The position numbers and the translations under genes are program-made. From positions 1 to 54,930 of the forward strand of contig CALJUR010000067.1 in the NCBI GenBank assembly GCA_937975765.1: 54,930 nucleotides of DNA, read 5' to 3'. Below are positions 37,566 through 48,200 of this stretch, one piece after another (positions within the stretch are counted from its first letter, which is position 1; each line of letters begins with the position of its first letter). The notes beneath the pieces were generated by a model. The model was not told the DNA's origin. It saw only the letters and a list, made by a program, of their open reading frames with translations, and searched no databases. Origin of the DNA: an uncultured Myxococcales bacterium (GTDB taxonomy: Bacteria > Myxococcota_A > UBA9042 > DTJE01).

Positions 37566-39704
37566 ATGAAACACCGCATCTCGGTCGCGTTCCTGTGGCA
37601 CATGCACCAGCCCCCGTACGAGGAGCCCCATTCCGGCCTGTTCCTGCTGCCCTGGACCTACCTGCACGGCACCAAGGACTATTTCGACATGGGCGAGGTC
37701 GCTTCGCGCCACCCGAAGATGCGGCTGGTCGTGAACTTCACGCCCAGCCTGCTGGAGGGCCTGCAACGCTATGCCGAGGGCGGCCCCGTGCCGGACCAGA
37801 CCCTGCTGGTGATGTGCAAGGACCCGGCGCGACTGACCCCGTCGGACCGCGAGTTCCTGCTGCGCACCTGCTTCGGCGTGAACCACGCCACGATGATGTC
37901 CCGCTTCCCGCGCTATGGCCGGCTGTTCGACCAGTTGCATGCCGGGCCGGGCGCCGGGCCGACGGGCGACCGGTTCTCCCCGCAGGATTTCCTGGACCTG
38001 GTCGTGCTGTACCTGCTGGTCTGGTGCGGGCCGACGCTGCAGAAGGACCCGCGCGTCGCCGCGATCGCCGCGAAGGGGCAGGACTTCACCGCGCAGGACC
38101 GCGAGGACCTGCTGGCCATCGGGCGCGAGTTCCTGGGCCGGATCGTGCCGCTGTATCGCGACCTCGCGGCCTCGGGCCAGGTCGAGTTGTCCACCACGCC
38201 CCACAACCACCCGATCCTGCCGCTGCTGTGCTCGACGCAGGCCGCCGTGGAGGCCAACCCCGCGACGCGCCTCCCCTGGGCCCGCGTGCAGGCTCCCGAG
38301 GAGGCCGAGCGGCAGATCGACCAGGGCCTGGCCCGGTTCCAGCAGGCCTTCGGCCACCCCGCCCGGGGCATGTGGCCGGCCGAGGGCGCCGTCTCCGAGA
38401 GCGCGGTCCGGCTGATCGGGTCCCGCGGCCTGCGCTGGATCTGCACCGACGAGGAGATCCTGCGCCGCTCGCTGGGCGGCTCGATGACGTCCGCCGAGCG
38501 CATGCGGCCGCACGCATTCAACGGCGTCTCGATCTTCTTCCGGGATCACTTCCTGTCCGACCAGATCGGCTTCGTCTACAGCCGGTGGCCGCGCGACAAG
38601 GCGGTCAAGGCGTTCCTGCAGGAACTGCGGCACCGCGCGGAGGCCGCGCAGGACGGGAAGGCCATCGTCGTCGTGGCGCTGGACGGCGAGAACGCCTGGG
38701 AACACTACGCGGACGGCGGATACCCGTTCCTGGACGCGCTGTACGGGGCCCTGTGCCGCTCCGACTTCGCCCGGCCGGTCACGTTCGGCGAGTACCTGGA
38801 CCGGCACGGACCCGGCGAGCCGCTGGACATGCTGGCCACCGGCTCCTGGATCGACGGGAACCTGAACACCTGGATCGGCGACCCCGTGAAGAACCGGGCC
38901 TGGGCGTTCCTGGCCGAGGCGCTGGAGGCGGCCTCGGACACGTCCGCCCTGCCCCCGGACAAGTCCGACCGCGTGCGGCGGCTGCTGATGCGGGCCGAGG
39001 CCTCCGACTGGTTCTGGTGGTTTGGCGCCGGGCACTCGTCGATCCACGAGCGGGAGTTCGACTACCTGTTCCGGCAGAACCTGCGGGCGATCTACGAGGA
39101 ACTGGGCCTCAGGCCCCCTGACCACCTGGACCGTCCCGTCGAGCCCGACCGCTCGACCGTCCCGGTGCACCCGCCGACCGCCCGGATCTCCCCGGCGATC
39201 AACGGGTACAAGGACAGCTACTACAAGTGGATCGGCGCGGGGTCGTGCCAGTTCCAGCAGGGCTCCCTCCACCGGCTGCAGCCGCTGGTGTCGGGGGTCC
39301 GCTTCGGGTTCGACCTCCAGCATTTCTACCTGCGCGTGGACGGCTTCCGACCGATGGAGGAACTGCTGAAGTCGGGCGACTGGGTGCTGGTCAACGTGTC
39401 CCGCCCCGAGTCGCTGTGCGTGCGGGTCCGGCGCGAGGACGGCGGGCTGGCCGTCGAGTCGCAGGCGCTGGACGGCACCTTCGCGCCCCTGCCCGGGGCC
39501 CGCGCCGCCGTGGGCGACGTGCTGGAACTGGCGCTGCCGCTGGACCTCTTCCCGCCCTGGCACGACGCCCGGGCCCCGTTTGCGATCGAGTTCCACCTTG
39601 TGCTAGGAAGTGCCGACCTTTCGGACGAGAGGTTCCCCTGGGACGCCGTGATCGACGTGACGTGCGACCCCGTGGGCATCGAGCGTTCGAACTGGTTCGT
39701 GTGA
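37566..39704 (+). CDS. Glycoside hydrolase family 57 (alpha-amylase/glucanotransferase type)
   Basis: A 712-residue cytoplasmic enzyme on alpha-glucans. The GH57 N-terminus is clear (VAFLWHMHQPPYEEP). Catalytic residues fit the family: Glu273 (GMWPAEGAVSESA) and Asp373 (VVALDGENAWEHY). WFWWFGAGHSS marks the helical segment typical of GH57. The last 180 residues are a beta-rich domain of the amylopullulanase-like kind. GH57 includes amylases, branching enzymes and 4-alpha-glucanotransferases; the activity here cannot be assigned. No signal peptide, so it acts on internal glycogen or oligosaccharides. TATCCT ends six bases before the ATG and no ribosome binding site is visible. galT follows 16 bases later. 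Confidence 0.9.
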   Translation: MKHRISVAFLWHMHQPPYEEPHSGLFLLPWTYLHGTKDYFDMGEVASRHPKMRLVVNFTPSLLEGLQRYAEGGPVPDQTLLVMCKDPARLTPSDREFLLRTCFGVNHATMMSRFPRYGRLFDQLHAGPGAGPTGDRFSPQDFLDLVVLYLLVWCGPTLQKDPRVAAIAAKGQDFTAQDREDLLAIGREFLGRIVPLYRDLAASGQVELSTTPHNHPILPLLCSTQAAVEANPATRLPWARVQAPEEAERQIDQGLARFQQAFGHPARGMWPAEGAVSESAVRLIGSRGLRWICTDEEILRRSLGGSMTSAERMRPHAFNGVSIFFRDHFLSDQIGFVYSRWPRDKAVKAFLQELRHRAEAAQDGKAIVVVALDGENAWEHYADGGYPFLDALYGALCRSDFARPVTFGEYLDRHGPGEPLDMLATGSWIDGNLNTWIGDPVKNRAWAFLAEALEAASDTSALPPDKSDRVRRLLMRAEASDWFWWFGAGHSSIHEREFDYLFRQNLRAIYEELGLRPPDHLDRPVEPDRSTVPVHPPTARISPAINGYKDSYYKWIGAGSCQFQQGSLHRLQPLVSGVRFGFDLQHFYLRVDGFRPMEELLKSGDWVLVNVSRPESLCVRVRREDGGLAVESQALDGTFAPLPGARAAVGDVLELALPLDLFPPWHDARAPFAIEFHLVLGSADLSDERFPWDAVIDVTCDPVGIERSNWFV

Positions 39705-39720
39705 CCTCCGGGAGGGCCTG

Positions 39721-40755
39721 ATGCCCGAGCTCCGCCTCGACCCCGTCCAGAAGCGATGGGTCATCATCGCGACCGAGCGTGCCAGCCGGCCGCAGGAATT
39801 CACAGTGGCCCGCGGCCAGCCGGCCTCGGGCACGGATACGTGCCCCTTCTGCGCCGGCCACGAGGAATCGACGCCGCCCCAGATCCACGCGTTCCCGGAC
39901 CCCGCCAACCCTTCCGCCTGGAAGGTCCGGGTCGTCGCCAACAAGTTCCCGGCCCTGCGGATCGAGGGCGAACTGGAGCGCGCCGCGGTGGGCCAGTACG
40001 ACCGCATGAACGGCGTCGGCGCGCACGAGGTGATCGTCGAAACGCCGCACCACGACATGGACCTGTCGGACCTGCCCGTCGAGGACGTGGCCGCGGTGCT
40101 GCGGATGTATCGCGAGCGGATCATCGACCTCCAGCGCGACGTCCGGTTCCGCTACATCCTGATCTTCCGCAACCGGGGAGCCGCCGCCGGCGCGTCGCTC
40201 CCGCACCCCCATTCGCAGTTGATCGCCACCCCGATCACGCCGCGCACAGTCACGGTCGAGTTGCAGAGCGCCCGCGACCACTACGCGCTGAAGGAGCGGT
40301 GCATCTTCTGCGACATCATCGCGCAGGAACTGGGCAACCAGTCCCGCATCGTGACGAAGGACGCGGACTTCGTGACGTGGTGCCCGTACGCCTCGCGGTT
40401 CCCGTTCGAGATGTGCGTGGCGCCGCTGCACCACAACGCCGACTTCGCATCGCAGGACGACGGCCGCCTGTTCAGCCTGGCCCGGCACCTGCGCGAGGTC
40501 ATCCGGCGCATGAAGGCCAGCCTGGACGACCCGCCGTACAACTTCCTGCTGCACACGGCGCCGTCGTACCACCTGCTGAACCGCCGGCCCGGCTACTGGT
40601 CCACGATCGAGCAGGACTGGCACTGGCACATCGAGATCCTGCCGCGCCTGACCCGCACCGCCGGCTTCGAGTGGGGCAGCGGCTTCTACATCAACCCGAC
40701 CCCGCCCGAGGACGCGGCCCGCTTCCTGCGCGAGGTCCGCTTCCCCGCCGGCTGA
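39721..40755 (+). CDS. galT: Galactose-1-phosphate uridylyltransferase (GalT)
   Basis: A 344-residue HIT-superfamily enzyme exchanging UMP between UDP-glucose and galactose-1-phosphate. It has the zinc-type CPFCAGHE site (Cys-x2-Cys), RNRGAAAGASLPHPHSQ with the catalytic His164 (H-P-H-S-Q), and a second half with CIFCDII and HWHIEILPR. In many bacteria GalT-like enzymes sit with glycogen or alpha-glucan genes, as here with GH57, and may act on glucose-1-phosphate/UDP-glucose supply. ATG at 39721 follows GGGAGGGCC. No galK or galE is nearby. Confidence 0.93.
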   Translation: MPELRLDPVQKRWVIIATERASRPQEFTVARGQPASGTDTCPFCAGHEESTPPQIHAFPDPANPSAWKVRVVANKFPALRIEGELERAAVGQYDRMNGVGAHEVIVETPHHDMDLSDLPVEDVAAVLRMYRERIIDLQRDVRFRYILIFRNRGAAAGASLPHPHSQLIATPITPRTVTVELQSARDHYALKERCIFCDIIAQELGNQSRIVTKDADFVTWCPYASRFPFEMCVAPLHHNADFASQDDGRLFSLARHLREVIRRMKASLDDPPYNFLLHTAPSYHLLNRRPGYWSTIEQDWHWHIEILPRLTRTAGFEWGSGFYINPTPPEDAARFLREVRFPAG

Positions 40756-40804
40756 CGGCCCCAGCCCCAGGCACGCAGGCAAGGTCGCCTCGGGCACACT
40801 CGAT

Positions 40805-40830
40805 ATAGGGCGGGGGTCCCGTCCCCCGCC
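40805..40830 (+). repeat. 26-base palindromic repeat, copy 3 (two mismatches)
   Basis: Differs from the 13070-13095 unit at two positions (first base A and one C to T in the loop). The 8-base stem is intact. Confidence 0.8.
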
Positions 40831-40870
40831 GCCCCGGACCCGCCACCATCGCCGGCACCGCCCGGGACTT

Positions 40871-40896
40871 GTAGGGCGGGGGCCCCGTCCCCCGCC
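40871..40896 (+). repeat. 26-base palindromic repeat, copy 4
   Basis: Exact copy of the 13070-13095 unit, in direct orientation to copy 3 with 40 bases between. It lies between galT and the first gene of the RiPP-like locus, and may insulate the two transcription units. Confidence 0.85.
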
Positions 40897-40959
40897 AGCC
40901 CGCAGGAGGCCCTCCCTTCCCGCTGGCCACGCAGGGCCGCTCCCGGTACACTCCCGTCG

Positions 40960-41880
40960 ATGGTGCGGCACGTCGACATCAAGCTGTCCTACGCCTGCAA
41001 CAATGCGTGCGTGCACTGCGTCATCGCCGACCAGCGCGACGCGGCGATGTCCGTGCGGGGACGCGACTGGCGCTCCGCTGCCGAGGTGGTCGCCGAACTG
41101 CGCGACGCAGCCGCCCGGGGCTTCACGCTGGTGACCTTCACGGGCGGCGAGCCGACGATCCGCAAGGACCTGCACGCGCTGGTCCTGGCCGCCCGGTCGA
41201 TGGGGCTGTCGGTCGGCCTCCAGACCAACGGCCGCATGCTGGCGCTCCCCGCGGTGCGCGAACGGCTGCTGGGACAGGGCGTCCGGTTCGTCGTCGCGGT
41301 GCACGGACCCGACGCGGCCGTCCACGACGCCGTCACGCGAGCGCCCGGCTCGTTCGACCAGACCCTGGCCGGGATCCGGGGGCTGCTGGCCGCGGGCGAG
41401 AAGGTGACGATCAAGACCGTGATGTCTCGGCTGAACGTGCCGCACCTGCCGGCGCTGGCGGCGCGGCTGGCCGACGAGGGGGCGCGCCGCTTCAACCTGA
41501 CCTTCCCGCACGCGCTGGGCAACGCCCGCCGGGAGTTCGAGGCCGTCGTGCCGCGGTATTTCGAGGCGATGCCTTTCGTGCACGCCGCGCTGGACCTGCT
41601 GGAGGCACGCGGCTGCGACGCCGTCACCGAGGCGATCCCTCCCTGCCTGCTGGGCCGGCGGGCCTCCCAGGCGTCCGAAGCGACCTACCGGGAACGTTTC
41701 CTCAGCGAAGTCCGCCAGTTGGACCAGGACGCCCGCGACTGGTCCCGGGACCGTGCCGCCCTGGGCAAGGTCCACCCCCCCGAGTGCCGTGGCTGCCGGC
41801 TGCTGGGGGGATGCGAGGGAGTGTGGCGGGAGTACGTCGAAGCCTACGGCGGCGCGGAGTTCCTGCCCCGGGAAGTTTGA
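40960..41880 (+). CDS. Radical SAM enzyme with partial SPASM/twitch C-terminus
   Basis: A 306-residue radical SAM protein. The cluster-binding motif is C13-N-N-A-C17-V-H-C20 near the N-terminus (VDIKLSYACNNACVHC), followed by FTGGEPTIRKDL (SAM binding) and VGLQTNGR. The C-terminus carries C276-x2-C279-x5-C285 (ECRGCRLLGGCEGVW), suggesting one auxiliary Fe-S cluster. Such enzymes often modify peptides. It opens a locus with a PqqD-like protein, a small Cys-containing peptide and a second radical SAM enzyme, so peptide modification is the likely role (inference). TACACT ends seven bases before the ATG and no ribosome binding site is seen. Confidence 0.88.
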   Translation: MVRHVDIKLSYACNNACVHCVIADQRDAAMSVRGRDWRSAAEVVAELRDAAARGFTLVTFTGGEPTIRKDLHALVLAARSMGLSVGLQTNGRMLALPAVRERLLGQGVRFVVAVHGPDAAVHDAVTRAPGSFDQTLAGIRGLLAAGEKVTIKTVMSRLNVPHLPALAARLADEGARRFNLTFPHALGNARREFEAVVPRYFEAMPFVHAALDLLEARGCDAVTEAIPPCLLGRRASQASEATYRERFLSEVRQLDQDARDWSRDRAALGKVHPPECRGCRLLGGCEGVWREYVEAYGGAEFLPREV

Positions 41881-41906
41881 CGCGACACCCCCGGTTCAAG
41901 TACCCT
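41877..41906 (+). promoter_or_regulatory. Predicted promoter for the PqqD-like gene, start-proximal
   Basis: TTGACG (41877-41882, overlapping the previous stop codon), 18-base spacer, TACCCT (41901-41906). The ATG is seven bases downstream, so the mRNA would be leaderless or nearly so. Confidence 0.45.
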
Positions 41907-41913
41907 TTCGAGC

Positions 41914-42210
41914 ATGATCCGCGCGCCGATCTACCGGGTCCGGACGGACGTCGTGCACCGATCCCTGGGCGACGAGCACTACCTGCTCTCCGCCGACGGT
42001 GCGTTCCACTCCGTGTCCGACCCGGTCGGGGCCTTCGTCCTGGACCTCCTGGAGGACCCGCCGGGGCTGTCGCTGGAAGCGATCGTCCAGGCGGTCCGCC
42101 TGGCGTTCGAGGTCGGGGAGGCGGACGTGGAATCCGACGTCCGGACCTTCCTGGAGTCCCTGGTCGCCCGGGAGGTTCTCGAACGGTTCGCGGGGGAGGG
42201 GGAAACATGA
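41914..42210 (+). CDS. PqqD-like RiPP recognition element protein
   Basis: A 98-residue PqqD family protein. The fold pattern is visible: RTDVVHRSLGDEHYLLSADGAFHSVSDPVGAFVLDLLE, then an acidic helix, with a winged-helix C-terminal half (VESDVRTFLESLVAREVLERF). PqqD-like proteins bind the leader peptide of ribosomally made precursors and present it to a maturase. Here two radical SAM enzymes and a candidate precursor are encoded in the same locus. Its stop overlaps the start of the giant lipoprotein as ATGA. Confidence 0.87.
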   Translation: MIRAPIYRVRTDVVHRSLGDEHYLLSADGAFHSVSDPVGAFVLDLLEDPPGLSLEAIVQAVRLAFEVGEADVESDVRTFLESLVAREVLERFAGEGET

Positions 42211-45200
42211 GCCGCACGTCCACGGGTCTTCTGCCGGGCCTGGTCGTCGTCGCCTTCGCGGCCTGCGCCGGCGGAGGACACGTCCAGATCGAGGGGATGG
42301 ACGTGATCCCCGACGGGGACGCCGCGGACGCGGACACCGGCGAGGCCACCGAGGAGATCGGGGACGCGCCGGACGCCGACGCGCCGGAAGGGGAAATCGC
42401 CCAGCCCCCCTCGCTGGAGATGGTGTTCCAGACGGCCACGGGCCCGAAGGGGCGGGACACCGACACCGTCTCGCTGGCGCTGGCGGACGAACCCGAGGCG
42501 TGGCTGCAGACCCCCGGCTTCCAGATGGACGTCGCCATCCTGACGACGGGTCTGGAGGACGGCGGGGACGTTCGGCTGTACGTGGCCGGCAACCTGGTCG
42601 CCACCGCGCAGGCGGGGGTCGATCCCCTCACCGGCGCGGGCACCGCGACCTTTGCGGGCGTCACGCTGACCCACAACCCGGCGGGGTACGAGGTGCGGGC
42701 CGAGGCCGTCGGCCAGCAGGGGCAGCAGGCCCAGGTCGCGAAGACCGTGAAGGTCGACATCGGCACCTGCGGCATCGCCCTGACCCCGACCAACAACGCC
42801 TGCGTCCTGGCGGACGCCGACCCGACGACCGAGGGCCTGCAGGTGGTCTTCGCCGTCTCGAACCCCGATCGGACGTGCACCACGGCGGTCCTGAAGGTCA
42901 CGTCGGGGGGCACGACGACGGCGACGGAACCGGCCGCGCTGGACGCCTCGGGCGCCGCGCAGGTGACGGTGACGCTGCTGGACCACACCGACGACGTGGA
43001 TGGCGTCGTCGTGCAGGTCGTGGCCGAAGTGTCGGACTCGGAGCACGCGGACCGGACGGCCGCCACCGCGGCCCTGGACTTCACGCTGGACCTGGCCGAT
43101 CCCGTGCTGGCGATCACCTCGCCGGCGAAGGCCCTGCTGACGCTGAAGGACGACAAGGACAGCGACCCGTCCAACGGGCTGACGCTCGACGCGGCCGGCA
43201 CGGCGGCCGGCACCAGCGGCTCGCTGGAGGTCACGCTGAACGGCGCGCCGGCGGGAACGCCGTTGCCGGAACCGGACGGCACGTGGCGCGTGCCGGACCT
43301 GGCGCTCCTGGCCGACGGCGGGTACGTGGTGGCCGCCACCGGCAGGGATGCCTGCGGCCGCACCGGCCATGCCGAGTTCCCCTTCCAGGCCAGGGTCACC
43401 CAGGCCACGCTGGTGCTGGTCTCCCCGACGGCGGGGGCGGTGCTGCTGGCGAAGGACGACGGCAACGCCGCCACGCCGCTGGTGTACGAGACCACCGTGC
43501 AGGTGCAGGGCGACGCGGTCGAGGCGGGCACGACGCTGACCGCGCGGTGCCGCGAGAACCGCGTCGGTGCGACCGAGGTGGCCGTGGGCAGCCTGGCGGT
43601 CCAGACCCCGGCCCGGGACAGCCTGTACCCGATCCCGGTGGCGCTGCCGGTGCAGGTGCTGACCTCCCTGGTCAGTTGCCGGGTCTCCGACGACGCGGCC
43701 AACCCCTCGACCTCCGGCGACGTGGCGTTCGTGGTGGGCCTGCCCGCCCCGGACCTGCGCATCCTCAAGCCGGTCGCCGGCGCGTTCGTCACGAAGACCC
43801 GCCTGGACGTCGCGATCGCGGCCACGAACCTGGACTACGTGGTGCCCGAGGTGCGGGTGCTGGACGGCACCGGCACCGAGGCGCTGTCGTTCACGCCGCC
43901 CGCCCCGATCCGGAACGGCGGGCTGTCCTTCGCGCTGCCGCTGGCGGTGGGCGGCCAGCCCCTGGCCGACGGCCTGTGGACCCTCGACGTCCAGGCCTCC
44001 GACGGCTTCGGCAACCGCGCGGCGGACACCCCCGCAAGCATCCCGCAGGCGGCGTTCACGCTGGACACCGCCGCGCCCGAGGTGCAGATCACCGCGCCGG
44101 CGGCGGACACGCTGGACCCGGGGACGAACCCCGGCGACGCCGACCAGGATGCCGCGCAGCCGGGCTACCAGGCGACGGTCGGGGTCGCCGTCACCTCCGG
44201 CGACGGTGCCGGGACCAAGGTCTGCCTGGCGGTCAACGGCGACCGGACCTGCCGCACGCTGGCCACGGGCGAGACCACCGCCACCTTCACCGGGGTGACG
44301 CTGGTCCCGGGGGCGAACGACCTGTCCGCGCAGGCCACCGACCCGGCCGGCAACACCGGCGCATCCGCCACCCGGACGATCACCCTGGTGCTGCCCGGCC
44401 CGCGCGTCCGCATCGTCACCCCCGACCGCAACGGCCCCGTCGCGGTGCTGCCGTTCGACCTGGTCGTGAAGGTCACCGACGCCTCGGACGCCGCGCAGGC
44501 CGGCGCGCCCGTCACCGTCTCGGTCAACGGCACGGGCACCTACGGCGGGACCACCGACGCGAACGGCACGGCCACCTTCCCGGTCGCCACGCTGTCCGAG
44601 ACGGGCGACACCTTCATCGCCCGCGCCACCGTGGGCGGCATCGAGGGCGTCTCGGCACCGCGCGTCCTCTCGTTCAAGGCGGGCCAGCCGGTCCTCTCGT
44701 TCCGGGTCCCGACGAACGAGGACGTGATCAACGCGTCCTATGCCGCCTGCGCCGCGGGCCAGACCAACTGCCTGCTGGACGTGCTGCTGGACGCGCAGGA
44801 CATCGAGGACGGGTCGGCCGGCGAGCTGACCGTCACCTGCCTCTCCTCGACCGCGAAGGTCGCGGGCTTCGTCTCCGGCAGCACGCTGACCTTCCCGGAC
44901 GTCGTGCTGTACGACCAGCGGCCCTGCACCCTGACGGCGACCGCGACGGACCTGGCGAACCAGACCGTCACCGCCGGCCCGATCTCGGTGCGCGTCGACC
45001 GCACGGTGCCGCGGATCACCCGGTTCTCCAGCCCCGACCCGCTGGTGGGCGCCCTGACCTACGCGTACGACGAGGACAAGGTCGCCCCGGGCCTGCAGTT
45101 CACCTTCAAGGCCTACGTCACCGGCCTGAAGGCCGGCAGCGTCGTCGCGTTGTCCTACGGCCTCGACGGCGGTGCGATGACCGACGTGACGGCCACGCTG

Positions 45201-48200
45201 GGCGTGGATGCTCCCGACGGGATCGAAAAGGAGGTCTCGTTCCCGCAGGTGACGCTGCAGAACGGCCTGTATACCCTGCTGGCGTCCGTGACCGACGAGT
45301 CCGGCAACCACGGCCAACTGTCGCGGGTGGTGCAGGTCGTCGTGGACCAGCCCGTGCTGCGGCTGGTGTCCCCCGTCTTCGTGGACCGCGTCGCGTGCAC
45401 CACCTCCGCGACCTGCCCGCCGGGCGCCGTGTGCGCCGAGGGCTTCTGCGCGACGCCGTGGGCCGCCTCCACCGCGAAGAACCTGATCGTTTCCGTCACG
45501 TCGCTGCCGTCGGGCAGCGGCAACCTGCGCGTCTGCAGCAACCGGGCCGGGCTGTCCGGCACGCCATGCAGCACCACCGGCTACCGGCAGGTCGCGCTGG
45601 CGTCCTCCTCCGGCGAGGGCAACGTGACGGTCCCCGTGACCGGCCTCGTCGACGGCTCGTACAGGTTCGTAGCCGAGGGCCTGCTGGCGTCGGGCCAGCC
45701 CTGGGTCTCGACCGCCGACAGCCCGAACGCGACCGAGCGTTTCCGCCACGTCTACCAGGACACGGTCGCGCCCGAAATCACGGCGATCTCGTCACCGTCC
45801 GACACGCTGCCGCCGGCGGGCGTGCTGAACGCCGCCGAGCAGGTCGCCGCCGGCACGTTCTCGATCCGCGTCGTCGCCTCCGAGGCCGGCCGGCTGGTCC
45901 TCGTGCAAAACGGCGCGGACGGGACGTCGTCGGACGCCTTCCCGGGCGACATGACCCTGGACGCCGTGCTGCGCGAGGGCGCGAACGAGGTGCACGCGCG
46001 CGTCACCGACCTGGTCGGCAACGTCAGCGTCCAGCCGCCCGATGCGGGCGTGACCTACTACCGCCCGACCGTGGACACCGTCGCCCCCACGCTGGCGTTC
46101 GACCACCCCGCCTCCCCCGCCCTGAAGGCCGGCGAGTCCCGGGACATCGTCGTATCGTCGGACGCGATCGGCCGGACCGTGACCCTGCTGGATCTTGGCG
46201 CGCCGAAGGGCACCGCCACCGTCGCACTGGACGGAACCGCCACCTTCGCGTACGCGTCCCTGCCCGTGCTGACCGACGGGGACCACGAACTGGAGGCCCG
46301 CGTGGACGACGAGGCCGGGAACCCCGCCGCGGCCACGCAGGCGGTCCATGTGGACACCGGCGTCCCAGGCGCCCTCATCGCCGCCCCGCTGGACGGCGCG
46401 GTGCTGGCGGACGCCGACGATGCCCGGCCCGGCCTGCCCGGCTTCCAGATCGAGGTTTCGTTCGGGTCGCCCAGCCTGGACGCCTCGTCCTGGCAGGTCC
46501 AGTTGGCGGCCAACTGCGACGCGACTTTCACGACCTGCGACGCCCCGGCGCGGATCGCCCAGGGAGCCATCACCGTCCCGGGCGGCCTCGAGCCCTCCCT
46601 GTTCCCGACGCTGCCCGCCGCGGCGACGCCCTACTACAAGGTCATCGTCGTGGTCTCGGACGGCGTGGGCAACCTCGGCTCGGCCACCGCGAACGTCACC
46701 GTGAACCTGCTGGAGTGCCAGGTCGGCCTGTCCGGCATCGGGACGGGCACCTTCATCAACAACCAGTCCTGCCCGGCTCCCGGCACCGACTGCGCGACCG
46801 CCACGCTGACCGTCACCGTGACCGTGTCGACGGCCTGCGGGGCGGTCGACACGGTGCGGCTGCTGCAGTCCGGCATGGAACCGCAGGAACTGCCGCTGAC
46901 CGGCCAGTCGGCGCAGTTCACGGCGACCGTGACCGACGACACGACGCCGACGTTCGAGGCGCGCGCCTTCGAGGGCGGCAGCCAGTCCGGCTCATCGGGC
47001 GTCCTGCCACGGACCGTCGACCTGTCCGACCCGATCGTGGCCTTCACCTACCCGGTGGCCGGCTCGAACAACCACTGGGGCCTGAAGAACGACGGCAACA
47101 GCGTCGCCCCCGGCCTGCAGCGGTCGCTGATCGTCGAGGCCTCGGACACGAACCTCGCCGGCGGACAGGTCTCGTCGCTGACCTACGGCGGGTCCGCGCT
47201 GCCGCCGACGAACCTGTCGCTGCCTTACGCGCTGGCGGCGACGCCGGCGTCGGTCAACTTCTCGGTGACCTTCGCGGACCAGACCTCCGGCACCACGACC
47301 GTCACCGTGGCCGACGCCGCGGGCAACGAGGCATCCTCCTCGTTCACGCTGAAGGCCGACCTCCAGGCGCCTGCCGCGCCGACCCTGCAGGCCCTGGTCG
47401 CCGACCCTCGCCGCCCGGCCGTCACCCTCGACTGGAGCGCCGTCGGCGACAACGGGACCTCGGGCGGGGCCGCCACGTCCTACGACATCCGGTACTCCCC
47501 GGTACCCATCACGACCGAGGCGGCCTTCAACGCCGCCTGCAGGGCGTCCGGCCTCGCCTACGACGCGGCCTACCCGGCTCCCGCCGCGCCCGGTTCCGGC
47601 GAGACGTACACGGTCACCGGGCCGGACATCCGGGACCCGGCCGTCACCGAGAGCGGCACCCCGTGCAGGTTCGTCGCCGGCACGAACCCGTCGGAAACGA
47701 ACTACGCCTTCGCCGTCCGGGCCATCGACGCGGTCGGCAATCCCTCGCCCTTCTCCACGGCCAGCGTGGCGGACGTCGACCTGGCCCTGCGCTACGCGCT
47801 GATCTCCGGCACCGGCACGCCCTACGGCGACCCGCTGCTGAACAAGCGCGTCGCCTCCGTGGGCGACCTGGACGGCGACGGCCAGGGCGACGTCGCGGTG
47901 GGCGGCGGCACCGGCACGATGGGCGACACGTTCTGCGTCGTGTACGGCAACTCGACCGGCACCGGGAAGACCGTCCCGGACCTGGAGATCTCGTCCGCCA
48001 CCGGGGCCCGCCACCTGTGCCTGACCGGTACCTCCGGCAGCTACTTCGGCGTGCCCGTCGCGGAGGCAGGCGACGTGAACGGCGACGGCGTGGGCGACCT
48101 GCTGGTCGGCGAGGGCAAGTCCGCGGCGCAGGCCGTCAAGGTCTGGTTCGGCGTGGCGGGCGGGCCCCTGGCGGCCGCGCCCAACCTGGCGATCACCGGC

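Noticed and set aside
41979..45749. A 1,256-codon minus-strand frame inside the giant lipoprotein gene
   Set aside because: It is the antisense shadow of a recognised Ig-like lipoprotein and its product is compositionally random.
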